The notes beneath the pieces are model-generated. The model did no database searches. It was not told the DNA's origin and saw only the letters and a list, made by a program, of their open reading frames with translations. Positions 1 through 8,965 of a stretch of 64,000 nt of DNA are shown in pieces. Origin of the DNA: an uncultured beta proteobacterium (GTDB lineage Bacteria > Pseudomonadota > Gammaproteobacteria > Burkholderiales > Burkholderiaceae_C); contig CAILAY010000020.1 of assembly GCA_903832285.1 (NCBI GenBank), forward strand, positions 26,805-90,804, written 5' to 3'. Position 1 is the first letter of the stretch. Each line of letters begins with the position of its first letter. Position numbers and translations under genes: made by a program.

Positions 1-467
1 GCACCGTCACGGCGGGCAACGCCTCCGGCATCAACGACGCTGCGGCGGCCGTGGTGCTGATGGAAGCCGGCGTTGCCAAGGCGCGTGGACTGCAGCCGCT
101 GGCGCGGCTCGTGGCCTACGCGCACGCCGGCGTGGACCCGAAATACATGGGCATTGGCCCGGTGCCCGCGTCGAATCTGGCGCTCAAGAAGGCCGGACTC
201 ACGGTGGCTGATCTGGACGTGATCGAAGCCAATGAAGCGTTCGCGGCACAGGCCTGTGCCGTGACGCGGGATCTGGGTCTGGACCCGGCCAAGGTCAACC
301 CCAACGGCTCGGGCATTTCGCTGGGCCATCCGATCGGCGCGACCGGCGCACTGATCACCGTCAAGGCGCTGTATGAACTGCAACGCATCGGTGGCCGGTA
401 CGCGCTCGTCACGATGTGCATCGGTGGTGGTCAGGGCATCGCCGCGATTTTCGAGCGCGTGGCCTGA
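1..467 (+). CDS. acetyl-CoA acetyltransferase (thiolase), C-terminal part
   Basis: The 5' end lies outside the window; the reading frame is open from base 3 to the TGA at 465-467. The protein is the C-terminal half of a biosynthetic-type thiolase, which condenses two acetyl-CoA to acetoacetyl-CoA (or the reverse). Visible signatures are TAGNASGINDAAAA near the start, the NEAFA segment, the SLGHPIGATGA motif carrying the catalytic histidine, and CIGGGQGIA, whose cysteine is the proton donor. It could be phaA or atoB; the part seen does not separate them. The next gene converges on it from the other strand. Confidence 0.93.
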   Translation, partial: TVTAGNASGINDAAAAVVLMEAGVAKARGLQPLARLVAYAHAGVDPKYMGIGPVPASNLALKKAGLTVADLDVIEANEAFAAQACAVTRDLGLDPAKVNPNGSGISLGHPIGATGALITVKALYELQRIGGRYALVTMCIGGGQGIAAIFERVA

Positions 468-501
468 GTTCGTTCGGGTCGGAGCGGCATGGACGAGCGA
501 C

Positions 502-1641
502 TTACCGATCACGGGCTTGCTTGCCCGTCGCATGCCAGGCAATGATCGATCCAATGGCGGTGGCCGCAAACAATGCCAGGGCAGCGGCGTTGAGCACGGC
601 CCCTGCCGTGCGGAGCTCAGGTCGATGGATACCGGAGAAAAGGCGCAACGCCAACGATGCATGCAACAGCCCCAGCGGCGCATAGAACCACGGGCCATAG
701 AGCAGCTTGACGCGTGCAACGGCCGGCAGGATGACCGGAGCGTGGCCCATGATCATGCTCATGACGAATCCCAGCCCCAGCGCATGCAAGGCGAGGTCGC
801 GCACGGGGTAACCCACCGACATGCCGATCCAGGCCAGACCGGCTATGGCCAACCACACATAACCACCCAGCAGGCAGACGGCCATATACCGACTCAGGCC
901 CTGCGCGCGTACCGTGCGACGGGCGATGTCGAACACCCCCAGCCATAACGCCAAGGCGGTCATCGCACTGCCGTAGAGCAGGCCGCCGGTGGCGGCTGTG
1001 GACAGGCAGAGAACGGCACCGACCAGCATGCAAGCAACGATCGCCACCAGCAGCGTGATGGCGTACGGACGATGGCTTGACAGCCGGGACATCTCAAGTC
1101 GCTCCGCCGCGATGGTGAGGATCACGAAGGCAAACCACCAGGGCAAAACCGTATCCACAGCACAGCCGGCGGCATTCAGCAGGCCGCCAACCAACCATGC
1201 CAGCGCGCTCACCAACAGCAGCCAAGTGTGGGCCAGCGGCTGACGCACCAGCAGTCGTGCATTGATCGCCACAAAGACCAGTGCAGCGCAAATACCGAGC
1301 CAGGCAGCAACGTCGATGTGTCCCATCAGCGCGAACGCGCTGGCACTGCCCGAGATGATTGGCGCTGCCAGCGCCCAGCGCTGCCCGATCGCAACGGCCC
1401 GCTCAAGCGCGATCACCGTACCGAGAAACCCGGACAGCATCAGCTGGGCATGGACGACGGCAGCGCGCCCCGCGAACAAGCTGTTGTGCAGTTCGGTCCA
1501 GGGCGCATTGGCTCGCAGCAGACCACCCGCCACAGCGCCAATCAAGCTGGTGACCGCCAGCGCCGCCATGGCCGCCTTGAACGCGCGCACAGCAAGCGTT
1601 GGCGGGCCTGACGGTTTGGTGGGTCGACGGGCTGCGCCCAT
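502..1641 (-). CDS. polytopic membrane protein, NnrS-associated
   Basis: A hydrophobic protein of about 379 residues with roughly 10-12 predicted membrane segments. It has no signature I can assign with confidence. The segment HALGLGFVMSMIMGHAPVILP loosely resembles the His-containing helix of NnrS (HALTMGYFGG... in the gene upstream), so it may be a distant NnrS-like haem/NO-related membrane protein. The start is placed at the ATG at 1641, two bases after the TGA of the upstream gene; an upstream ATG at 1710 would overlap that gene by more than 60 bases. It is last in a tight minus-strand run nnrS - DUF59 - this gene, so a role linked to NO or Fe-S/haem stress is inferred from context only. 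Confidence 0.7.
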   Translation of the reverse strand: MGAARRPTKPSGPPTLAVRAFKAAMAALAVTSLIGAVAGGLLRANAPWTELHNSLFAGRAAVVHAQLMLSGFLGTVIALERAVAIGQRWALAAPIISGSASAFALMGHIDVAAWLGICAALVFVAINARLLVRQPLAHTWLLLVSALAWLVGGLLNAAGCAVDTVLPWWFAFVILTIAAERLEMSRLSSHRPYAITLLVAIVACMLVGAVLCLSTAATGGLLYGSAMTALALWLGVFDIARRTVRAQGLSRYMAVCLLGGYVWLAIAGLAWIGMSVGYPVRDLALHALGLGFVMSMIMGHAPVILPAVARVKLLYGPWFYAPLGLLHASLALRLFSGIHRPELRTAGAVLNAAALALFAATAIGSIIAWHATGKQARDR

Positions 1642-1643
1642 GC

Positions 1644-1997
1644 TCACCAGCCCATGAAGCGCCGTGCGCGTTCGCTCATGCGTTCGGGCGTCCAGGCGGG
1701 CTCCCAGCACAGTTCAACCTCGATGCTGTACGAGGGCGCAAGCAGGCGATCCAGCTCATCCTCAACCTCCTCGACGATCGTGCCCGCCACCGGACACGCG
1801 CAGGACGTCATCGTCATGCGGACCCGCACCTTGTCGGCGCTCACGTGCACCCCATAGATCAGGCCCACGTCGACGATCGACAGCGCAAGTTCCGGGTCGA
1901 CGACGCGATCCAGAGCCGCAGCGATGGCGGGGCGCAACTCGATCGGTCCCTGATAATCAAAGGGAGGCGGCGCTGCGCCAGGCGTTGAAGTTGTCAT
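1644..1997 (-). CDS. DUF59/MIP18-type metal-sulfur cluster assembly factor
   Basis: A 117-residue protein of the DUF59 (SufT/PaaD/MIP18-like) family. The family pattern is clear: VVDPELALSIVDVGLIYGV near residues 32-50 and MTSCACPVAG with the conserved cysteine region near residues 63-72. Family members help load Fe-S clusters onto target proteins. It lies between nnrS and a membrane protein gene on the same strand; the next gene starts two bases after its stop, suggesting translational coupling. A plausible inferred job is Fe-S repair or assembly during nitrosative stress. Confidence 0.85.
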   Translation of the reverse strand: MTTSTPGAAPPPFDYQGPIELRPAIAAALDRVVDPELALSIVDVGLIYGVHVSADKVRVRMTMTSCACPVAGTIVEEVEDELDRLLAPSYSIEVELCWEPAWTPERMSERARRFMGW

Positions 1998-2102
1998 GTC
2001 GGATTATTCCTTGCGCACGGGATTATCGGGTGGCGTGCCTTCACGTTACCGTGAAAGAACTGACTTCACGACTCGGAGCATCTCGCGGGGGACCTATGAA
2101 AG

Positions 2103-3434
2103 TCAGCCCGCCTTTCCGTCGGCGCGCACCCGGCCGAACCAGTTGCCATAGCGTATCGCCCAGCCCACGCAGACCGTGCTCCAGGTCAGGGCCGCTAGCA
2201 GTGTGAGAACTGTACCCTGGCTTGGCCACAACGCGGCCGCCACGCGCAGCAACACGGCCGCATGCAGCAGCCAGTACAGGAACCAGACCGGATTGTCCGC
2301 AGCCAATGGGCGGCCGCTGTGGCCGCTGCTGACACGGGTCGCCATGGCCACCAGCGTGCCGCCAAAATAGCCCATGGTGAGCGCGTGTGTCGGTGCCAAT
2401 CCGAGCGAGAGTTGACCCTGCGAAAGTGCCATCAAAACATGGGAAAGCGCTGCAAGGCCAAAGGCGATGCCGAGCCAGACAAAGCCGGCATGCAGCATCG
2501 CCAGCAGCCGGACCTTCAAGCTCTGGATCAGTCCCCACCGCAGTGCCAAACCCAGCAGCAGCACGGATGCCGGCAATTCGACCGCTGCCTGCGTCCAGCG
2601 CACCCAGGCGGGCAAAGGCCATAGCCACAATTCAGCCAGCGCCAGCGGCGCCTGCAGCCACAGCAGGCCCACCAGCACGCCCACCAGCCAGAAGGGTCGC
2701 CATGCGTCGAGCAGGGGCAAGGCGCTGGCGCTGAAGAACGGCAGCATGCGGTGTGAGACCACGGCAAACATCGTGGCTACAAAGCACCACAGGGCCACCT
2801 GTACCACACCCTTCAACCAAAGCTCGTTGCCCAGCGACATGCCCAGGACGGCGCACCACATGGCCAGTGCACCGACGCTGCAGGCGATGGCCACGAGCAC
2901 GGCGTGCACCCGGTCAGGTGCAAGGCTGCGCAGCACCATCCGATCGAAGCGAAAACTGAGTGCGCTCCACCCCACAGCAACCAGCGCAAGGCCGGAAGAA
3001 CCCAGTGCACGGTGAGTGTGATATCCGGCGACGGTGACTCCCCAGCCCAGCAGCATCAGTGCTACGGGTGTGGCGAGCGAGCGCGCGGCAACCTCGGGCA
3101 GTCCCAGCCATTTGGGACCGGCGGTGAAAAGAAATCCTGTAAAGAAGAGCGGCAAGAAGCCCAGGGTCATCAGCAGCGAATGAGCCGTCGGCGGGGACAC
3201 GGTCCATGGCGGCGTCCAATCCATTGCGCGACCAGCCAAAACGGCTGTCCACCACAACGCGCTGCCAGCGAGCATCAGGGCAGCGGCGAAAAACCCCAGA
3301 CGGTGCGGCGCGGCCAGCAGGCGCGAGAAAACCCAGGTTGATGAATGGCTGGGGACGTTGCCGTGCTGGGGCGTTGTCGTCGGTCTGGCCGCCGCAACGG
3401 GAATGGAAGATGGCGGGCGTGGGGGAGTGGTCAT
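2103..3434 (-). CDS. nnrS: NnrS family haem/NO-related membrane protein
   Basis: A 443-residue polytopic membrane protein with about 12 hydrophobic helices. NnrS motifs are present: AHSLLMTLGFLPLFFTGFLF near residues 85-104, FAVVSHRMLPFFSA, and the C-terminal HALTMGYFGG followed by MATRVSSGHSGRPL. NnrS proteins contain haem and copper and are induced with nitrite/NO reductases; they lessen NO stress, but the mechanism is not settled. The gene is divergent from nirS; a 26-bp dyad centred about 65 bp upstream of this ATG is a candidate Fnr/Dnr-type operator. Confidence 0.92.
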   Translation of the reverse strand: MTTPPRPPSSIPVAAARPTTTPQHGNVPSHSSTWVFSRLLAAPHRLGFFAAALMLAGSALWWTAVLAGRAMDWTPPWTVSPPTAHSLLMTLGFLPLFFTGFLFTAGPKWLGLPEVAARSLATPVALMLLGWGVTVAGYHTHRALGSSGLALVAVGWSALSFRFDRMVLRSLAPDRVHAVLVAIACSVGALAMWCAVLGMSLGNELWLKGVVQVALWCFVATMFAVVSHRMLPFFSASALPLLDAWRPFWLVGVLVGLLWLQAPLALAELWLWPLPAWVRWTQAAVELPASVLLLGLALRWGLIQSLKVRLLAMLHAGFVWLGIAFGLAALSHVLMALSQGQLSLGLAPTHALTMGYFGGTLVAMATRVSSGHSGRPLAADNPVWFLYWLLHAAVLLRVAAALWPSQGTVLTLLAALTWSTVCVGWAIRYGNWFGRVRADGKAG

Positions 3435-5349
<1,915 letters not shown>

Positions 5350-5352
5350 AAC

Positions 5353-5429
5353 ATTGCGGGACAGACCAAGAGTTACGCGGAGCGAACTTTGCTCTGTCCT
5401 CAACTGATTGAGATTGCGGAACAGACCCA
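5353..5429 (+). repeat. REP-like repeat, GGGACAG type, copy A
   Basis: It begins four bases after the nirS stop. The structure is TTGCGGGACAGACC ... GCTCTGTCC ... GCGGAACAGACCC, so GGGACAG and CTGTCC can pair as a hairpin across about 30 bp. It aligns over about 75 bp, at roughly 80-85% by eye, with the sequence directly after the chemoreceptor gene at 42988-43062; a more diverged relative follows ppa at 38742. It fills most of the nirS-nirM gap and may protect or punctuate the nirS transcript. Confidence 0.65.
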
Positions 5430-5464
5430 CTACGTGATTTAGAAAAACCCAAGGAAAAATACCC

Positions 5465-5779
5465 ATGAAGACATTCAACATTTTGCTGATCGCCAGCGCC
5501 GCCCTGCTGTCAGCTGGCGCACAAGCCGCCACTGGCGAGGAAATCATGACCAAGTCCGGCTGCATGGCCTGCCACAAAGTCGACGTCAAGCTGGTCGGTC
5601 CTGCGCTCAAGGACATCGGCAAGAAGTACAAGGGACAGGACGTGCTGGCAAAGCTTCTCGCGAAGGTTCGCGCCGGCGGCCCTGGCGTATGGGGCCCGAT
5701 CCCTATGTCCCCGAATCCCCCTGAAAAAATCAGTGATGCTGATCTGAAGACGGCGGTTCAATGGGTTTTGTCGCTGTAA
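5465..5779 (+). CDS. nirM: cytochrome c551-type electron carrier
   Basis: A 104-residue periplasmic class I cytochrome c. The signal peptide covers about residues 1-21, the haem motif CMACH is at 33-37, and the axial methionine (Met81) lies in GVWGPIPMSPN, which closely follows the c551/c8 pattern. C551 proteins donate electrons to cytochrome cd1, and the position directly behind nirS fits. A GGA element lies nine bases upstream of the ATG. NirC is a less likely identity, because a separate nirC is at 22849 and that family lacks this methionine loop. Confidence 0.92.
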   Translation: MKTFNILLIASAALLSAGAQAATGEEIMTKSGCMACHKVDVKLVGPALKDIGKKYKGQDVLAKLLAKVRAGGPGVWGPIPMSPNPPEKISDADLKTAVQWVLSL

Positions 5780-7374
5780 TCGCGCCGCGGCGTTCACTGA
5801 GCCCGAGCCTGCGCTTTTGCGCAGGCTTTTTTCTGTCGCTGGCGATCTGTGGTGGCGCCGCCGCAGACGAGCTGAATGCCACCGCTTCGGCTCTGTTTAC
5901 GCAGCACTGCGCCTCCTGCCATGGCGCACAGCGACTGGGTGGCATGGGACCGGCGCTGCTGCCGCAAAGTCTTGAACGCTTGCGCAAGCCCGAGGCGGCG
6001 GCAGTCATCAGCAACGGACGCCCGGCAACGCAGATGGCAGGCTTTGCCAAGGTTTTGAAAGCGGACGAAATTGCGCTGTTGGTGCAGTGGATCTACAGCC
6101 CCATCAGCCCGGCGCCGGATTGGACGGACGCCGACATCCGTGCCTCCAGAATCGAGACGCCGGGTGCTGCAGCATTGCCCGCGCGGCCGATGTGGCGCGC
6201 CGATCCCATGAACCTGTTTGTCGTGGTCGAAGGCGGCAGCCATCACGTGTCGCTGGTCGACGGCGACCGCTTCGAGGTCATGCATCGTTTTCCTTCCCGC
6301 TTCGCCTTGCACGGTGGACCCAAGTTCACGCTCGACGGCCGCTACGTCTATTTTGGCTCGCGCGACGGCTGGATCACAAAATACGATCTTTGGAATCTGA
6401 CGGTGGTGGCCGAAGTGCGGGCCGGCATCAATATGCGCAACGTCGCGGTGTCGGCCGACGGCCAGTGGATCATGGCAGCCAACTACCTGCCCAACAATCT
6501 GGCGTTGTTCGATGCCGACTTGAAACTGGTGCGCAGCTATCCTGCTGCCAGGCTCGACGGCAAGCTTTCGTCACGCGTGTCCGCGGTCTATGACGCCACT
6601 CCACGCAAGAGCTTCGTGGTCGCGCTCAAGGACATCCCCGAGCTATGGGAAATTTCCTACGACCCCATGGCGGCGCCGATCTATGACGGACTGGTGCATG
6701 ACTACAAAATGGCTGAAGCCATTGGCAAACCGGGATTTCTGGGTGTGCGACGCACCCCGCTGGACGAGCCGCTGGACGATTTCTTCTTTGACCAGAGCTA
6801 TCGCCACGTCATCGGCACAACGCGGCCCAAGGCCGATGGCAGTACCCAGGCGCAGGTGGTAAATCTGGACGCGCGCCGCCGCGTTGCCAGTTTCCCGCTG
6901 TCGGGCATGCCCCATCTGGGGTCGGGCATCACCTTCGCCTGGAACGATACCGTGGTGCTGGCTTCGCCCAATCTGAAGGACGGCGCGGTGACCGTGGTTG
7001 ACATGAAGACCTGGAACGTGGTGAAGACGGTTGCCACGCCAGGGCCGGGATTCTTCATGCGCAGCCACGAGGATTCACGCTATGCCTGGGTCGATTCGAT
7101 GATGAGTCCGACCGCAAAAGATGTGCTGACCGTCATCGACAAGTCGACGCTGGAGGTGGTGGCGCAGGTGCGCGAACCGGGACGCACCTTGTCGCACATC
7201 GAGTTCACGAAGGACGGTCGCTATGCGCTTGCAAGTCTGATGGAAATGGACGGGGCGATCATCGTGTACGACGCCAGGACGTTCAGGGAAATCAAGCGCC
7301 TGCCCATGAGCAAACCCATCGGCAAGTACAACGTCTGGAACAAGATCTCGCGCTCGGAAGGCACTTCTCACTGA
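5761..7374 (+). CDS. nirN: NirN, c/d1-haem protein of heme d1 maturation
   Basis: A 537-residue NirS-like protein: an N-terminal signal segment, haem-c motif CASCH at residues 50-54, then a d1-type propeller resembling NirF and NirS. NirN is known to dehydrogenate dihydro-heme d1 and take part in delivering the cofactor to NirS in the periplasm. The only usable start I see is the ATG at 5761, inside the last 19 bases of nirM. That makes an intrinsic-terminator-like hairpin (5806-5832) part of the signal-peptide coding sequence. The presumed signal peptide ends near GGAAADE (about residue 36). Convergent with the regulator gene at 7394. Confidence 0.93.
   Translation: MGFVAVIAPRRSLSPSLRFCAGFFLSLAICGGAAADELNATASALFTQHCASCHGAQRLGGMGPALLPQSLERLRKPEAAAVISNGRPATQMAGFAKVLKADEIALLVQWIYSPISPAPDWTDADIRASRIETPGAAALPARPMWRADPMNLFVVVEGGSHHVSLVDGDRFEVMHRFPSRFALHGGPKFTLDGRYVYFGSRDGWITKYDLWNLTVVAEVRAGINMRNVAVSADGQWIMAANYLPNNLALFDADLKLVRSYPAARLDGKLSSRVSAVYDATPRKSFVVALKDIPELWEISYDPMAAPIYDGLVHDYKMAEAIGKPGFLGVRRTPLDEPLDDFFFDQSYRHVIGTTRPKADGSTQAQVVNLDARRRVASFPLSGMPHLGSGITFAWNDTVVLASPNLKDGAVTVVDMKTWNVVKTVATPGPGFFMRSHEDSRYAWVDSMMSPTAKDVLTVIDKSTLEVVAQVREPGRTLSHIEFTKDGRYALASLMEMDGAIIVYDARTFREIKRLPMSKPIGKYNVWNKISRSEGTSH
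5806..5832 (+). terminator. intrinsic terminator / attenuator inside the nirN start
   Basis: A perfect 9-bp stem, AGCCTGCGC / GCGCAGGCT, with a TTTT loop and a run of six T (5827-5832). It begins 27 bases after the nirM stop, where a terminator is expected, but it also lies inside the nirN reading frame. Ribosomes translating nirN would cover it, so it could act as a translation-sensitive attenuator that keeps nirN expression below nirS-nirM. The hairpin is directly visible; the function is inferred. Confidence 0.8.
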
Positions 7375-7393
7375 TGCTGCGTGCGGCTCAACA

Positions 7394-8089
7394 TTACACG
7401 CCATAGCGCGCCAAACGAGGCACGTCAACGATGCGGATGTCGCGCTTGTCGATCTCGATCAGCTTCTCCTGTTCGAGTTCATGCAATACCTTGGAAAAAT
7501 ATTCGGGCGTCAATGACAGGCGCGAGGCGATCGTGGCCTTGCTCACCGGAAGCGACACGGTGAATGCATTTTCCGTCGCGGTGTTTTCGGTCTGGTGTTC
7601 ACGCAACAGATAACCGATCACACGCTGCATGCCGCTGTGCAGCGCGCCGGATTCGATGTCGTGCACCAGCCCATGCAGGCGCCGTGAAATGCCGGCCAGC
7701 AGGCGCAGTGAAAACTTGGGATCCTGCTCGATCTCGGCCAGCATCGTGTGCTTGCTCACGGTGAGCAGCAGCGTATTGGCCAGCGCCTGAGCATTCAGGA
7801 TGTAAGGCCTCGATGTGAACATCAGTGCTTCAGCGAAGCTCTGTCCGGGAGCCACCAACTCGATCACTTTTTCCTGACCAGCGGGCGACAGGGCGTAGAG
7901 CTTGACCTGTCCCATCACGACCACGTGGAACTCTTCGCAGGGTTCGCCAAATCGGAAAATGGTGTCACCACGTGCCAGACGCCGCACCTGACAACCCTCG
8001 GCGATGCGGCTCAATTCAGCGGGCGACAGATCACTGAATAGCGGCAGCACCGCCAAAAAGCGCGGTATGTTGAACTCGCCGGATTCCAT
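7394..8089 (-). CDS. Crp/Fnr-family regulator, Dnr-like
   Basis: A 231-residue transcription factor with an N-terminal cyclic-nucleotide-binding-type beta barrel (about residues 10-125), a long dimerisation helix and a C-terminal winged HTH (VSKATIASRLSLTPEYFSKVL, about residues 183-203). No N-terminal cysteine cluster is present, which excludes a classical Fe-S Fnr and fits the Dnr/NnrR group of haem-dependent NO sensors. The recognition helix reads E-Y-F-S-K where Fnr has E-x-x-S-R. It sits between nirN and the nor-like cluster, so it is the obvious candidate to control the island. dnr is the likely symbol, but phylogeny is needed to separate it from other clades. Confidence 0.85.
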   Translation of the reverse strand: MESGEFNIPRFLAVLPLFSDLSPAELSRIAEGCQVRRLARGDTIFRFGEPCEEFHVVVMGQVKLYALSPAGQEKVIELVAPGQSFAEALMFTSRPYILNAQALANTLLLTVSKHTMLAEIEQDPKFSLRLLAGISRRLHGLVHDIESGALHSGMQRVIGYLLREHQTENTATENAFTVSLPVSKATIASRLSLTPEYFSKVLHELEQEKLIEIDKRDIRIVDVPRLARYGV

Positions 8090-8170
8090 AAAGTGCTGTC
8101 TCCACGCTGACTGGGTGCGCGATTGTAAAGTAATGCAAACGGCCCTCGAATGGCCTTAGGGTTTTCACTT

Positions 8171-8965
8171 TCAGTTGCGCCGAACGAAGGACACCAGTGC
8201 CATGGCGAGGAGCGGTGAGAGCATGGCATGGGAAAAGCTCAGCCAAAGCGGTCGGTGGTCCAGCCAGATCAGGACTGCGCCAAGCACCAGTTGCATGAGC
8301 ACAAGGTATTCCAGCGCGTGGCCGCTGCGGGGCAGCGCACGGGAACGGCGTTTCTCGATCAGCAGCGCGGCCATCAGGGCCAGGCATGCAGCGGCCGTAC
8401 CCAGATGCACCCAGACTGGCCAGTGCAGCCCCTGCATCTGGTACGCGCTGGCCGCAGCGCCGGTGGCGATATGCGCGACGAAGCATGCAAGGGTCAGCCG
8501 TGAAAGCGTGTCCAGTGGCCCGAACTGACCCCGGCCGTTCGCAGCGCCTTCACGCAGCCACCAGAATGCCATCAGCAGCAACATGCCCACGCTCACGTTC
8601 AGCACGGTGATCGCGGCCACCCGGTAGCCGGGCGTGAGCGGGCCGATCACGGCCAACACCACCGTCGCCACCACCACCCACGCTGTCGGTCCGACCACGC
8701 CGACGGCCGACTTTCGCTGCTTCCAGCACAGCCACACGGCCCCGATTGCCAGCAGCGCCACAGCGGATGCCGACAGCCGGTGCAACAGTCGCGTCGCGTG
8801 CTCGGCGGCAGGCGCCAGCACAGACTGGGTGTGGCCGTCGGGTGCGAACTCGGTCGTGAGGCGCAACAGCATGCTGGCGCCCAGAATCGCCAGCGCCAGC
8901 GCCGCGCCGATGGCACCCACGCGCTGCAACGCCACGGCGGACGATGCTCCTGACGGTTCTACCAT
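8171..8965 (-). CDS. COX15/CtaA-like membrane protein
   Basis: A 264-residue protein with about eight hydrophobic helices. The helices carry histidines in the CtaA pattern: EHATRLLHRLSA near residues 55-66, FVAHIATG and HLGTAAACLAL in the middle, and LSFSHAMLSPLLA near the C-terminus. CtaA/COX15 proteins are haem A synthases; this is shorter and divergent, so a role in haem modification or insertion for the adjacent heme-copper proteins is inferred. It starts immediately after the stop of the upstream heme-copper subunit gene and ends the nine-gene minus-strand cluster. Confidence 0.6.
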   Translation of the reverse strand: MVEPSGASSAVALQRVGAIGAALALAILGASMLLRLTTEFAPDGHTQSVLAPAAEHATRLLHRLSASAVALLAIGAVWLCWKQRKSAVGVVGPTAWVVVATVVLAVIGPLTPGYRVAAITVLNVSVGMLLLMAFWWLREGAANGRGQFGPLDTLSRLTLACFVAHIATGAAASAYQMQGLHWPVWVHLGTAAACLALMAALLIEKRRSRALPRSGHALEYLVLMQLVLGAVLIWLDHRPLWLSFSHAMLSPLLAMALVSFVRRN

